Assembly: GCF_024189315.1 (NCBI RefSeq)
Contig: NZ_JAIZEO010000003.1
Location: 434,001-498,000 of the forward strand
Direction of reading: 5' to 3'
Origin: Halobacillus sp. A5
GTDB lineage: Bacteria > Bacillota > Bacilli > Bacillales > Halobacillaceae
Length of the DNA: 64,000 bases
Part shown: positions 33,676 through 43,022 of the stretch, one piece after another
Layout of the letters: each line of letters begins with the position of its first letter
How positions within the stretch are numbered: the stretch's first letter is position 1
Notes under the pieces: model-generated
Seen by the model: the letters and a program-made list of their open reading frames with translations, nothing else
Databases searched by the model: none
Told to the model about the DNA's origin: nothing
Made by a program: the position numbers and the translations under genes

Positions 33676-36501
33676 ATGGTCAGTATTAGAAACCTCATTC
33701 ATAAAATTAAAGGCAATGGCTCTCAAGATGAAGAAGAACAAACCATGAATGAGAATCCAAAAGTAATAAATATAATTACAAGTAATAAAGAGTTATACAT
33801 AATGCTTACAGAAGCCAGTGCAAATTCAAAACTGCTTATGCGTGACATGACTGACGATAGTTTGGTTTATGAAGCAGATATAGATCAAGAGGGTAAGGCA
33901 GTAATTAATATAAATAAAAGTGGTTTAATAAAGCAGTCAAAATGTGCTTTTTATGTAAGATCAGAAGCAGAGGAACGAAGGTTGAAACCTACAGAGAACC
34001 TGGGAAATGAAATTAGTGGAATATCTCATTCCCTGGAAGAAGAAGATCATTTAATAGTGCCGTACATCACCGTTAAAGGTAACGTTAGTGTGAAAGTTTT
34101 CAGAAGGTATGAATTTGAAAAATCAAATGATTTACCACTTAGTGTTAATCGTATTCAATTTGATAATAACCAGGCAAAAGTAAAAGGATGGCTCTTCGCT
34201 GATTCGGAAACGCGGTCGAATAGCAGAATTATAATGAAGAAAAGAGGGTCAAGCTTATCCTATGAACTGCCCGCGGAAATAAAGGGAAATGAATGGCATG
34301 CTGACCTTGAATTTAAGGAGTTTAAACCTTCAAAAGGAACATGGGACTATTATCTTGAAGTAAGTGACAAGAAGAAGCACCGCATTCAAATGGAGAATAT
34401 GAAACCTAGTGATGGTTTGAACAATCATCCTTTTCATCTTCAAAGAGAATCAAGGTGGAACGTCTTATATAAAACAAAGAATGATACTCTATCTTCTAAA
34501 GTACAGGCAGCAACAGTTCAAATGGAAAATGTGGAAACAGAAGTAGTTGATGATTTTAAAATTAGGTGCAGCGGACTTTTAAAAGATATCCAATTAAATG
34601 GGAAGCATAGAATTGATGAAGCTCGGGTTCTTATAGCAAAAAGAAACAATGGAAAAGAATATCATGAAGCAATTAAGCTTGTAAAAGATGAGAATAATAA
34701 TTTTCTGTTCGATTTTAAATTAGATTATCGACAATTGATTCTAACTAATGAAAATAATCAGCATAGGTGGGATATCTACCTTGCGATTCCTTATCTGGAT
34801 GAAGTAATAAGGTATCGATTCAAGATTAATTCTAAAGAAATTGCCTATCAATCAAGAATTAAATTTGAATCATTAACAATTAATCAGGTTTATATGTATT
34901 CCACTGTGAATGACCAGCTTTCTATCGTTCAGAAAGACCTAAGTGTGGAACGTAATGTTGACAGCTGCAGGTTAAATAATCGTAAATTAATGCTGAGCGG
35001 CTTTGCATATCTGGATACTGTACAATGGATAGAAAAAGAAGACTTACAAAGAAATTTAATTCTTCGGGATAGGGAAAATGAGGAGGATTACATTATTCCT
35101 TTAGCAGGAATTAGGAATGACCTGAAAAGGTTTGGCTATAGCTATTGCCATAGCGGATTCTACCTGGAAATTGACCTGGATGATTTCCTTTCATCCACCA
35201 ATCAAGTGAAGAAAGTATTTGATATATACGTGCAGTTTCAATATAAAGGAATAACAAAAGAGAGAAGACTAGGACGTGAGGAGTTTGAATACTTCAAGGA
35301 TGATGTTTTGGACCGGGAAGTTATTTCAAGAGAAAATGACTATGAAATAGTATATTTGACTTACACTCCAAGTGGTAACATTAAAGTTGAAACAAATCGT
35401 ATTCCAACTGAAGCCATGAAGTATTTATCTCAAGATATAGAAGAAGAGAAAGAGGAACTGTGGCTGATAGGAGAACGTTATAATACAGCGCAGGACACAG
35501 GCTATCATTTTTTTAAATTCTGCCGGGAATACTACCCAAATATGAATATTTACTATGCCCTTGATCCTGACTCCAAAGATTACGCCGAAATTGAACATCT
35601 GGGTAATGTAATCCAAATGGGCTCAATGGAGCACTATAAAGTAGCAGCATCTGCTACAGCTTTAATAGGATCGCATGATTTAGAATATTTCCTGCCTGCT
35701 AAAGGAATTGAATTTAGTTCATACAAGCACGGTAAAAGAATCTTTTTACAACATGGGGTTTTGGGAAGAAAAAATGTGGAATACCACAAAAATTATTATA
35801 AATACCCGTTTCACTTGTTTTGTGTGAGCTCTCAAAGTGAAAAGAATTTAGTAGAGAAAAAACTAGGGTATAATAAAGAAGAAGTAGAAATTACAGGACT
35901 GACTAGATTCGACTCTCTCCTTGATCAGCAGCAAAATAAGAAATCAATTTTATTTATTCCCACCTGGAGAGAGTGGCTGCTCAATGAACGGGATTTTCTG
36001 AACTCAGACTACTATAAAATGTATAAATCAATGCTGCAAAATGAAAGCCTTCAGCAGATGCTGACCCGGTATAATGTAGAACTGAATTTCTTTCCTCATT
36101 ATCGTATGCAGCCGTTTGTAGAACATTTTGAGATTCAGCATGATTTAATTAATGTTATAAAATTAGAAGAAAGACGGATACAAGACCTTCTACTAGAAAA
36201 TAGTTTAATGATCACGGATTATTCCTCTGTTTCTTTTGACTTTAATTATATGTCCAAACCAGTAGTATTTTATCATTTTGATCAGGATTCTTTTTTTCGT
36301 AAAGGGATTTTAAGGCCGATTGAAGAAACATTTATCGGAGATATATGTTTCTCAGAAGGCGAACTTATAAAAACGATAACAAACTATGTGAAAAACAACT
36401 TTAAAGAAAGAAAGCAGTTTTCTAACCAAAAGCATTTAATATTTTCTAATATAGACAAAAATAACTGCCAAAGAGTGTACGATAGAATCCAAAAGGTTTA
36501 G
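33676..36501 (+). CDS. large CDP-glycerol glycerophosphotransferase (TagF-like) with long N-terminal region
   Basis: 941 residues. The C-terminal 400 residues are a CDP-glycerol:poly(glycerophosphate) transferase domain: FLQHGVLGRKNVEYH near 690 (catalytic His-Gly), a FIPTWREWL motif near 758, and MITDYSSVSFDFNYMSKPVV near 845. The first 550 residues form beta-rich modules (SGISHSLEEEDHLIVPYITVKGN-type text, seen again at the start of the next gene as FHPYITKKGNVSFRY) that probably bind the growing polymer or membrane. The ATG at 33676 follows GGGAGG. It likely extends or modifies the teichoic acid chain; a second polymer is possible because a separate TagF-like gene follows. Confidence 0.82.
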   Translation: MVSIRNLIHKIKGNGSQDEEEQTMNENPKVINIITSNKELYIMLTEASANSKLLMRDMTDDSLVYEADIDQEGKAVININKSGLIKQSKCAFYVRSEAEERRLKPTENLGNEISGISHSLEEEDHLIVPYITVKGNVSVKVFRRYEFEKSNDLPLSVNRIQFDNNQAKVKGWLFADSETRSNSRIIMKKRGSSLSYELPAEIKGNEWHADLEFKEFKPSKGTWDYYLEVSDKKKHRIQMENMKPSDGLNNHPFHLQRESRWNVLYKTKNDTLSSKVQAATVQMENVETEVVDDFKIRCSGLLKDIQLNGKHRIDEARVLIAKRNNGKEYHEAIKLVKDENNNFLFDFKLDYRQLILTNENNQHRWDIYLAIPYLDEVIRYRFKINSKEIAYQSRIKFESLTINQVYMYSTVNDQLSIVQKDLSVERNVDSCRLNNRKLMLSGFAYLDTVQWIEKEDLQRNLILRDRENEEDYIIPLAGIRNDLKRFGYSYCHSGFYLEIDLDDFLSSTNQVKKVFDIYVQFQYKGITKERRLGREEFEYFKDDVLDREVISRENDYEIVYLTYTPSGNIKVETNRIPTEAMKYLSQDIEEEKEELWLIGERYNTAQDTGYHFFKFCREYYPNMNIYYALDPDSKDYAEIEHLGNVIQMGSMEHYKVAASATALIGSHDLEYFLPAKGIEFSSYKHGKRIFLQHGVLGRKNVEYHKNYYKYPFHLFCVSSQSEKNLVEKKLGYNKEEVEITGLTRFDSLLDQQQNKKSILFIPTWREWLLNERDFLNSDYYKMYKSMLQNESLQQMLTRYNVELNFFPHYRMQPFVEHFEIQHDLINVIKLEERRIQDLLLENSLMITDYSSVSFDFNYMSKPVVFYHFDQDSFFRKGILRPIEETFIGDICFSEGELIKTITNYVKNNFKERKQFSNQKHLIFSNIDKNNCQRVYDRIQKV

Positions 36502-36540
36502 TTTAGTATTTTTAAATAGGTAAAAGGGGTCGTTTTTAAA

Positions 36541-38586
36541 ATGAAAAAGCGTTTGAAACCAAGTGTGGCAGATATAAAATTGCATGAAAGCGGAAAGATC
36601 TCTATTTATATTCCAATTTCTAAAGAAGATGATCGAATCAATCGGTTAATTTTAATCAACCGTTATTCCTCAGAGGAAATCAACCTTCCATTGTTTGAAA
36701 AAGAAGTAAATGATAACCTAAGGCTTTTATATGGGTATCTTGATTACAATAAATGGGAAAGTAAATTGCTGAATGGGGAGTTTTGGGATCTTTACTTGCA
36801 AAATGGTGAAGGGAATCATAGACTCCGTCCTGCGAATAACGCAATCGAATATGTCAGAATTAAGGAACAAGAGAGTGGAAAAACGTTCCATCCTTATATC
36901 ACTAAAAAAGGTAATGTGTCATTTCGTTACAGTGAAATAGACTTTTTTGCCGGTATAAATAATGTGGAAATTTCTGAAGAAGGCAGCTTGAAAGTCGAAG
37001 GGTTAATAGAAAATGTAAACCTTAATAACGTAAGTGAAGCTCACCTTTTACTAAAAGATGCAGTAAACGTTGAGACCCGTTGTCCTTTAGAGGTAAAAGA
37101 AAATACAAAACCGGGATTCCATTCATTTTCTTCAGAAATTGATCTAGCAGGGACCATAACAGAAGAGCTCCCAAACTATTTGATCAGCTCTTTAGAGCTC
37201 GAAACTTTTGATGGTAATCAAACCATGTGGAGAGAGACTCCACGTCTGAAATACTACGGTACTGAATCTCTGGATGAAATTTATATTACGTCCATAAACG
37301 ATTTAGATATAAAATTTAAGATATCTACTAGTAAAGTTGCTGGATATTTAACGGTCCACATGCTAGAGGATAATGTAGTGAAAGAATTTGCTAATAAAGT
37401 AGAGAAAGAAGTAGTTAAAGCCAGAAGAGGAAAACGGGCATTAAAGTTTTATAAAAATGTCTTTCAAATTGTTAGTTACTTACCAGGTAAGAATAACTTA
37501 GTTGTTTTTGAAAGCTTTCATGGTAAACAATATAGTGACAGTCCGAGAGCGATTTATGAATATATGAAGGAGCATACTCCTGCCTATAACCTTATTTGGA
37601 GTGCAGATCGCAGGCATTACGAGGAATTTGTTGAGAGAGGACTTCCTGTGGTCAGGCGTTTCTCGCTTAAGTGGCTTCTTGTTATGACAAGAGCGAAATA
37701 CTGGGTGACTAACACGAGACTGCCTAATTGGCTGCCAAAGCCCAAGGGTACAGAATATGTACAAACCTGGCACGGCACCCCATTAAAGCGTCTTGCGGCA
37801 GATATGGAAGAAGTGCACATGCCTGGAACGAATACGTTGAAGTACAAGAGTAATTTTATTAAAGAAGCCAATAAATGGGATCATCTGGTCGCTCCTAACG
37901 CCTATTCAAGTGAGATATTTAAGAGTGCCTTCTTGTTTGGTAAAAATATGATTGAATCGGGATATCCTCGTAATGATTATTTAATTCAAGAAAATAATCA
38001 AGAAACTATTAACCAAATTAAAAAAAAGCTTGATCTTCCATTAGACAAGAAAGTTGTATTGTATGCCCCTACGTGGAGAGACAATCAATTTTATCAGAGA
38101 GGTAAATATAAATTTGATTTAAGTCTTGATTTGCAGCAAATGAGAGATGAGCTGGGTGATGAGTATGTGGTTGTGCTTCGCATGCACTATTTAATCGCTG
38201 AAAACTTTGATCTGGGACCTTTTGAAGGATTTGCTTTTGACTACTCAAAATATGAAGACATTCGTGATCTGTATTTAATATCGGATATTCTAATTACTGA
38301 TTACTCTTCCGTATTTTTTGATTATGCAAATTTAAGAAGACCAATTATATTCTTCGTTTATGATATAGATGAGTATCGTGACAGCCTGAGGGGGTTCTAT
38401 CTGGATCTGGAAAAAGAAGCTCCAGGACCGCTGGCTAAAACAACAATTGAAGTTATAGATTCTATAAAAGAATTTGAGCAGAATGATTTTCAGTTGGGTA
38501 AATCGTTTGAAGAGTTTTACGGACGTTTCTGTGATTGGGAAACCGGGGAATCATCTAAACGAGTAGTAGAAACTGTGTTTAAATAA
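36541..38586 (+). CDS. tagF: CDP-glycerol glycerophosphotransferase (TagF-like polymerase)
   Basis: 681 residues, close to the length of B. subtilis TagF (about 746). An N-terminal module of about 280 residues (with HPYITKKGNVSFRYSE near 120) precedes the transferase domain: WHGTPLKRLAADMEE near 408 (catalytic His), YAPTWRDNQ near 510, and ITDYSSVFFDYANLRRPIIF near 585, ending with a GFYLDLEKEAPGP loop. It polymerises glycerol phosphate units on the teichoic acid primer at the inner membrane face. It follows the 941-residue gene after 39 bases with an AAAGGGG site, so both are probably cotranscribed. Confidence 0.88.
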   Translation: MKKRLKPSVADIKLHESGKISIYIPISKEDDRINRLILINRYSSEEINLPLFEKEVNDNLRLLYGYLDYNKWESKLLNGEFWDLYLQNGEGNHRLRPANNAIEYVRIKEQESGKTFHPYITKKGNVSFRYSEIDFFAGINNVEISEEGSLKVEGLIENVNLNNVSEAHLLLKDAVNVETRCPLEVKENTKPGFHSFSSEIDLAGTITEELPNYLISSLELETFDGNQTMWRETPRLKYYGTESLDEIYITSINDLDIKFKISTSKVAGYLTVHMLEDNVVKEFANKVEKEVVKARRGKRALKFYKNVFQIVSYLPGKNNLVVFESFHGKQYSDSPRAIYEYMKEHTPAYNLIWSADRRHYEEFVERGLPVVRRFSLKWLLVMTRAKYWVTNTRLPNWLPKPKGTEYVQTWHGTPLKRLAADMEEVHMPGTNTLKYKSNFIKEANKWDHLVAPNAYSSEIFKSAFLFGKNMIESGYPRNDYLIQENNQETINQIKKKLDLPLDKKVVLYAPTWRDNQFYQRGKYKFDLSLDLQQMRDELGDEYVVVLRMHYLIAENFDLGPFEGFAFDYSKYEDIRDLYLISDILITDYSSVFFDYANLRRPIIFFVYDIDEYRDSLRGFYLDLEKEAPGPLAKTTIEVIDSIKEFEQNDFQLGKSFEEFYGRFCDWETGESSKRVVETVFK

Positions 38587-38593
38587 TCATTTG

Positions 38594-38622
38594 TTGTTTT
38601 TCTAGTCAAACCTTAGTATAAT
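38594..38622 (+). promoter_or_regulatory. sigma-A-type promoter of tagGH
   Basis: TTGTTT (38594-38599), 17 bases, TATAAT (38617-38622), 43 bases upstream of the tagG ATG. Confidence 0.75.
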
Positions 38623-38665
38623 TTGACGGTGTTAAGATCTTTGAAGGATTAAGGAAGGTACCATT

Positions 38666-39481
38666 ATGAAGTCTGCTTTAACCGTAATTAAAGAACAAGT
38701 GAATTATTTTTACCTGGTTAGACGGTTATCTTTATATGAAATAAAAAGCTCGAACATGAATAATTATTTAGGCATGCTTTGGGAATTACTAAACCCAGCC
38801 ATTCAAATTTCAATTTATTGGTTTGTGTTCGGGTTTGGGATCCGTAATCGTGTAGGCGAAGGCGGCATTGATTTCTTCCCGTGGATGCTTTCGGGTATAG
38901 TCGTCTGGTTTATGATCAATCAAGGATTGTTAGAAGCTTCAAAATCGATCTTTAAAAAGATCAAAATGCTTTCAAAGATGAATTTTCCGATGAGTGTGAT
39001 TCCGAGTTATGTTATTTTCTCAAAGTTTTACCCTCATCTTATGTTATTAGCTCTGGTGATTATTATTTTGAACATTCTTGGTTTTCCGATTAGTATCTAC
39101 TACATTCAGATTCCTCTATATATGGTTGGGGTATTGGCATTGTTGTATGCGATCTCGTTGATTACATCAACGTTGGCAACGATTGTGCGGGATGTTCAAA
39201 TGTTCTTACAGTCAACACTTAGAATGCTGCTTTACCTATCACCGATTTTATGGGATGTCAGTCAATTTGGTGAAGATTTAAACTGGCTGAAGATGCTTAT
39301 GAAGATTAACCCTTTTTACTATGTAGTGGAGTCTTACCGTACCTCCTTGCTGGGACAAGGATGGTATTTCATTGAAGAGTGGCAGTACACGATGTATTTT
39401 CTAGGAGTGATTGCCGTGCTGTTCATAATTGGAGCGGCTCTTCATGTTAAGTTCCGCAGACATTTCATAGATTTTCTATAA
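38666..39481 (+). CDS. tagG: teichoic acid ABC transporter permease
   Basis: 271-residue ABC-2-type permease with about six helices. Signatures: a pre-helix region YLVRRLSLYEIKSSNMNNYL then GMLWELLNPAIQISIYWFVF, GIVVWFMINQGL, and a terminal NPFYYVVESYRTSLL. TagG forms the membrane channel of the TagGH exporter that flips lipid-linked wall teichoic acid outward. It is followed after 15 bases by tagH. Confidence 0.93.
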   Translation: MKSALTVIKEQVNYFYLVRRLSLYEIKSSNMNNYLGMLWELLNPAIQISIYWFVFGFGIRNRVGEGGIDFFPWMLSGIVVWFMINQGLLEASKSIFKKIKMLSKMNFPMSVIPSYVIFSKFYPHLMLLALVIIILNILGFPISIYYIQIPLYMVGVLALLYAISLITSTLATIVRDVQMFLQSTLRMLLYLSPILWDVSQFGEDLNWLKMLMKINPFYYVVESYRTSLLGQGWYFIEEWQYTMYFLGVIAVLFIIGAALHVKFRRHFIDFL

Positions 39482-39496
39482 AATGGAAGTGATTCT

Positions 39497-40306
39497 ATGG
39501 CGAAATCCGTCATTGTGCGTGACGTTTCAAAAAAATATAAATTATTCTCAAATCCTCGTGAACGTCTCCTGGACTTAATTGTTCCCGGTAAGTCATATGG
39601 AGAAGACTTCTATGCTCTCCAAAATGTCAGTTTTGATGTAGATGAAGGGGATATTGTAGGTTTTATTGGAGTGAACGGTTCTGGTAAATCTACTTTATCT
39701 AATATCATCGCCGGAGTTGTGCCGGAAACTGAAGGTTCCGTAGAAGTAAAAGGACAGACGGCTCTTATCGCAGTTAACTCAGGTCTTGATAATAAGTTAT
39801 CAGGAAGAGAAAATATTAAACTGAAGCTTCTTATGTTAGGCTTCAGTCAGAGTGAGATCAATGAGTTGGAAGATGGTATTATTGAATTTGCTGAATTGGA
39901 GAAATTTATTGACCAACCTGTGAAATCTTATTCCAGCGGTATGAAATCGCGTTTAGGCTTTGCTATTTCAGTTAATGTGGACCCCGATGTCATGTTAATT
40001 GATGAGGCCTTGTCTGTGGGGGATAAAGCTTTTGCAGAGAAGAGCTTAAACAAAATGTATGAATTTAAAAAACGCGGTAAAACTATGTTCTTCGTCAGTC
40101 ATTCGATAGGGCAAATGAGAAAGTTTTGTGAGAAAGTGGTTTGGCTGGAATTTGGACAAGTGAAGGAATATGGTCCTTCTTCTGAAGTGCTTGATCACTA
40201 TGATGATTTTCTAAAAGAATTCAAAAAGATGTCCAAGCAGGATAAGAAAGAGTATCAGGAAAAAGTAATGAAAGAGCGAAGCAGCAAACAACCAGCGTTA
40301 AAATAA
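39497..40306 (+). CDS. tagH: teichoic acid ABC transporter ATP-binding protein
   Basis: 269 residues. Walker A GVNGSGKST near 58-66, a Q-loop-region TALIAVNSGLDNKLSGRENI, ABC signature YSSGMKSRLGFAI near 148, Walker B VMLIDEALSVGD near 165, and a switch His in FFVSHSIGQM. It powers export of the wall teichoic acid with TagG. B. subtilis TagH is about 527 residues and has a long C-terminal extracytoplasmic extension; here only the nucleotide-binding domain and a short charged tail (KQDKKEYQEKVMKERSSKQ) are present. A terminator shared with the convergent gene follows. Confidence 0.93.
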   Translation: MAKSVIVRDVSKKYKLFSNPRERLLDLIVPGKSYGEDFYALQNVSFDVDEGDIVGFIGVNGSGKSTLSNIIAGVVPETEGSVEVKGQTALIAVNSGLDNKLSGRENIKLKLLMLGFSQSEINELEDGIIEFAELEKFIDQPVKSYSSGMKSRLGFAISVNVDPDVMLIDEALSVGDKAFAEKSLNKMYEFKKRGKTMFFVSHSIGQMRKFCEKVVWLEFGQVKEYGPSSEVLDHYDDFLKEFKKMSKQDKKEYQEKVMKERSSKQPALK

Positions 40307-40311
40307 CCGAG

Positions 40312-40357
40312 AAGAGCATTCCCTCATTATGATGAAGAGGGAAGGCTCTTTTTTTCA
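40312..40357. terminator. bidirectional terminator between tagH and a glycosyltransferase gene
   Basis: AGAGC-A-TTCCCTC pairs with GAGGGAA-G-GCTCT around an 11-base loop, followed by T7 on the plus strand. The minus-strand gene ends inside the stem. Confidence 0.82.
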
Positions 40358-41514
40358 ATAGCTTGAGTATAAAGCTGAATAAATTTCTTCGAAGCAGTAG
40401 TATGAGAGAAATAAGTGGTTACTTTTTGTTTAGCATGCCTGGCTAATGCATTGGCTATTTCAGGATTTTCGATAAGATACGTGATTTGACGGGCTAACTC
40501 TGATGTATCACGGTCACTAAATAGTAAGCCATCGGTTTCGTGAGTAATTAATTCCTTTAACCCGCCTATCTTACCTGCTATAACAGGTGTGCCGGAGCCC
40601 ATTGCTTCAATTGCGGAAATGGACGTGGCTTCCTCTACACCATGCGAGTGAACACTAGGAATGAGGACGATTTGAGAACTTTGGTAGAGTTCAACCATAT
40701 CCTCGTGAGCAACTGATCCAAGAAAATAAACATTATCTTCAAGTTTGAGTTCTTTCGTTTTATTTTTTAATGTTCCTAATTGTTCACCGGTGCCTGCATA
40801 TACGAGTATGACTTCGGGGTGTGTAGTAATGATTTCGCGTAAAGCCAGAAGCGGATACATAACACCATTCTTCTCTGTTAACCTCCGTGGGACAAATAAC
40901 ATATAACCGTCTTCAGGGAGAGCGTGTTTCTGTCTGGTTTGTCCGGACTGGGGGAATTTATTAAATTGTTCGGTGTCTATAAAGTTTCGTATGATGTGTG
41001 CCTGGGTCCCTGAGGTTTCCTTTAAATAGTCACAAATGCGCTTATCAACAGTTATATTCATTTGAGCACCAGAATAAGCTTGACATTCTAAACCCATCAT
41101 TTCTTCAGCTTCACATGTTTTTGGATTTACGGCCCCCCGGCTGATCGCTTCATAGGTATAGTACCCATGGATCGTGGCGGTTACGGGTAATGGACTTTCC
41201 AACGCAGCGTGGGTTGCAAATATGTCTTGAGAATTAATAACGTCATAGGCTTCAGCTCTTTCTTGAATCATGGAGGCGAGTAGTTTTTTGCGTTGAAGAT
41301 CGTTATAGAGCTGGCCTTTGCCGTGTTTTACTTTGTTTATTATAAAGCCGGGACCCTGGGCCAGCAGTTTCCTTTTCCAATTCGGGACATCTGAGAAAGA
41401 TAGTACATCCACAGAATGACCATCCTCTTCCAACCCTTTTTTAAGAGTAGTTATATGAGTTGAGAGGCCTCCTTCATGAGGGAAGTCAAATATTGTAGTG
41501 ATTAGAATTTTCAT
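40327..41514 (-). CDS. GT4-family glycosyltransferase of the exopolysaccharide set
   Basis: 395 residues of GT-B fold. The N-terminal acceptor domain starts MKILITTIFDFPHEGGLSTHIT with the usual GG-S/T loop. The C-terminal donor domain carries FVPRRLTEKNGVMYPLLAL near 208, VYAGTGEQLGTL near 240, and the E-x7-E motif region HGVEEATSISAIEAMGSGTPVIA near 295. It adds a sugar to a lipid-linked repeat unit in the cytoplasm. Its ATG overlaps the MurJ-like gene by four bases, and it is the last gene of a three-gene minus-strand operon. Donor and acceptor are unknown. Confidence 0.85.
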   Translation of the reverse strand: MKILITTIFDFPHEGGLSTHITTLKKGLEEDGHSVDVLSFSDVPNWKRKLLAQGPGFIINKVKHGKGQLYNDLQRKKLLASMIQERAEAYDVINSQDIFATHAALESPLPVTATIHGYYTYEAISRGAVNPKTCEAEEMMGLECQAYSGAQMNITVDKRICDYLKETSGTQAHIIRNFIDTEQFNKFPQSGQTRQKHALPEDGYMLFVPRRLTEKNGVMYPLLALREIITTHPEVILVYAGTGEQLGTLKNKTKELKLEDNVYFLGSVAHEDMVELYQSSQIVLIPSVHSHGVEEATSISAIEAMGSGTPVIAGKIGGLKELITHETDGLLFSDRDTSELARQITYLIENPEIANALARHAKQKVTTYFSHTTASKKFIQLYTQAIEKKSLPSSS

Positions 41515-43022
41515 GATGCTGCACCTCTATTCATTAAATTATTCCATTCCTTTTTAAAAATAGCTACCTTACATACCCATAATAAAATACTATAAATGGT
41601 AAATGTGCTTAACGTTATTATGACCAACTCCACCCAATTAGACATTGATGGGATTAATTGAGACAGGAACCAGGCTGAAGGTAAAATAATTAGGAAGATA
41701 CCTGCGCATTTTGCCCAGTCTTTGAAGTAATTTGTGATTGCAGGACCCGTTTTATTTAAAAGGTTAAAGTATAAGTAGGCAGATTGGACAAGCATCGAAA
41801 TACTCGTAGCTGAAGCTATTCCGCCCACTCCGTAAACCGGAGCCAGCACAATGCTTAGAACCACATTTACGCCAACTCCCAGAACACACGATTTTAGTGC
41901 CGTATGGTTGGAGTGATAAGCATATACACTATTCATTAAGTATTCACGCAATGCAAAGAAAGGAAGAGCTATAGAATAAAACAAAAAAGCTGTAGTAGTC
42001 AGAGCACCGGCTTTCTCATCAAAAGCCCCTCTTTGAAAAGCGGTTGATACAAGGAGTTCGGCTTCCACAAGCATGATAACCATGACGGGAATTGAAAGGA
42101 TAATAATAATAGAAATTCCTCTATGCACAAGGTCAACGAAAGAGCGAACTTGACTTACTGCCATCCGCGCCAGTTGGGGATATAAAATAGTTGAAATAGG
42201 CATCAATAAGATGCTTAACGGAAGCCAGAGGAGCCGGTTGCCATAGTTTAAGGCAGAAACACTTCCTTCGGCAAGAAACGACGCAACAACTCGATCCACT
42301 ACACTATTCAGTTGGACGATCAAAGCTGCAAGTATGATAGGCCAAAATGGTTGAATCAGTGATTTTAGCGAGGCCCACTCTTTCCACGGCCAGATGATCT
42401 TAAAGTCTTTAAGGGGAAGAAATGGCCATTGGACTGCAATTTGAAGAACGCTTCCAATCAGAACACCAGCAGCAAGCCCGTATATATCTAACCATTGATA
42501 CAAAAGGAACATACTTACAATAATGCCTACATTATTAACGATAGGTGCCCAAGCGGGAGGGCCAAACTTGGTTCTGGCATGTAATATTCCCTGCGCAAAA
42601 GATTGAGCCGTCATAAAAAACAGGGACGGCATCATAACCAGAGTAAGACCAACAGCTAAATCGGATTGATCCGCAGAAAAACCAGGTGCAAATAAAAATA
42701 TAATTGGCTTTACAACGACCATACCTGCTATAGTGATCCCTAATGATACGAGCAGGAATAAGGCTGCTAATTTGTTGAGAAGAATATTTGCTTCGTAAGG
42801 TGAACTTTCTTTCTTTTGAATATACAGTGGTATAATCCCTGCTTGAATTCCAGTGCCTAAAGCTGTAAACAAAATAGTCGGTATTAAATAGGCAACAAAA
42901 AAGACATCGGCTGTCTCGCTTGCTCCAAAGAGCGATGCAATAAAGGCTTCCCTGAAGAACCCAAGTAACTTGCCTATAGCTGATAGGATGGTGATGATTC
43001 CGAATAATTTAATCCATTTCAT
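41511..43022 (-). CDS. MurJ/MviN-type lipid-linked oligosaccharide flippase
   Basis: 503 residues with about 14 hydrophobic helices. The N-terminal ITILSAIGKLLGFFREAFIA then SLFGASETADVFFVAYLIP is the MviN/MurJ signature. The gene is flanked by a polymerase and a glycosyltransferase of a polysaccharide operon rather than peptidoglycan genes, so it is more likely a Wzx-like flippase for the surface polysaccharide unit. It overlaps the upstream polymerase gene by 14 bases and the downstream gene by four. Confidence 0.85.
   Translation of the reverse strand: MKWIKLFGIITILSAIGKLLGFFREAFIASLFGASETADVFFVAYLIPTILFTALGTGIQAGIIPLYIQKKESSPYEANILLNKLAALFLLVSLGITIAGMVVVKPIIFLFAPGFSADQSDLAVGLTLVMMPSLFFMTAQSFAQGILHARTKFGPPAWAPIVNNVGIIVSMFLLYQWLDIYGLAAGVLIGSVLQIAVQWPFLPLKDFKIIWPWKEWASLKSLIQPFWPIILAALIVQLNSVVDRVVASFLAEGSVSALNYGNRLLWLPLSILLMPISTILYPQLARMAVSQVRSFVDLVHRGISIIIILSIPVMVIMLVEAELLVSTAFQRGAFDEKAGALTTTAFLFYSIALPFFALREYLMNSVYAYHSNHTALKSCVLGVGVNVVLSIVLAPVYGVGGIASATSISMLVQSAYLYFNLLNKTGPAITNYFKDWAKCAGIFLIILPSAWFLSQLIPSMSNWVELVIITLSTFTIYSILLWVCKVAIFKKEWNNLMNRGAAS

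Noticed and set aside
37498-37871. Minus-strand frames inside the TagF-like gene
   Set aside because: Antisense shadows of the catalytic domain (WHGT region) without ribosome sites.
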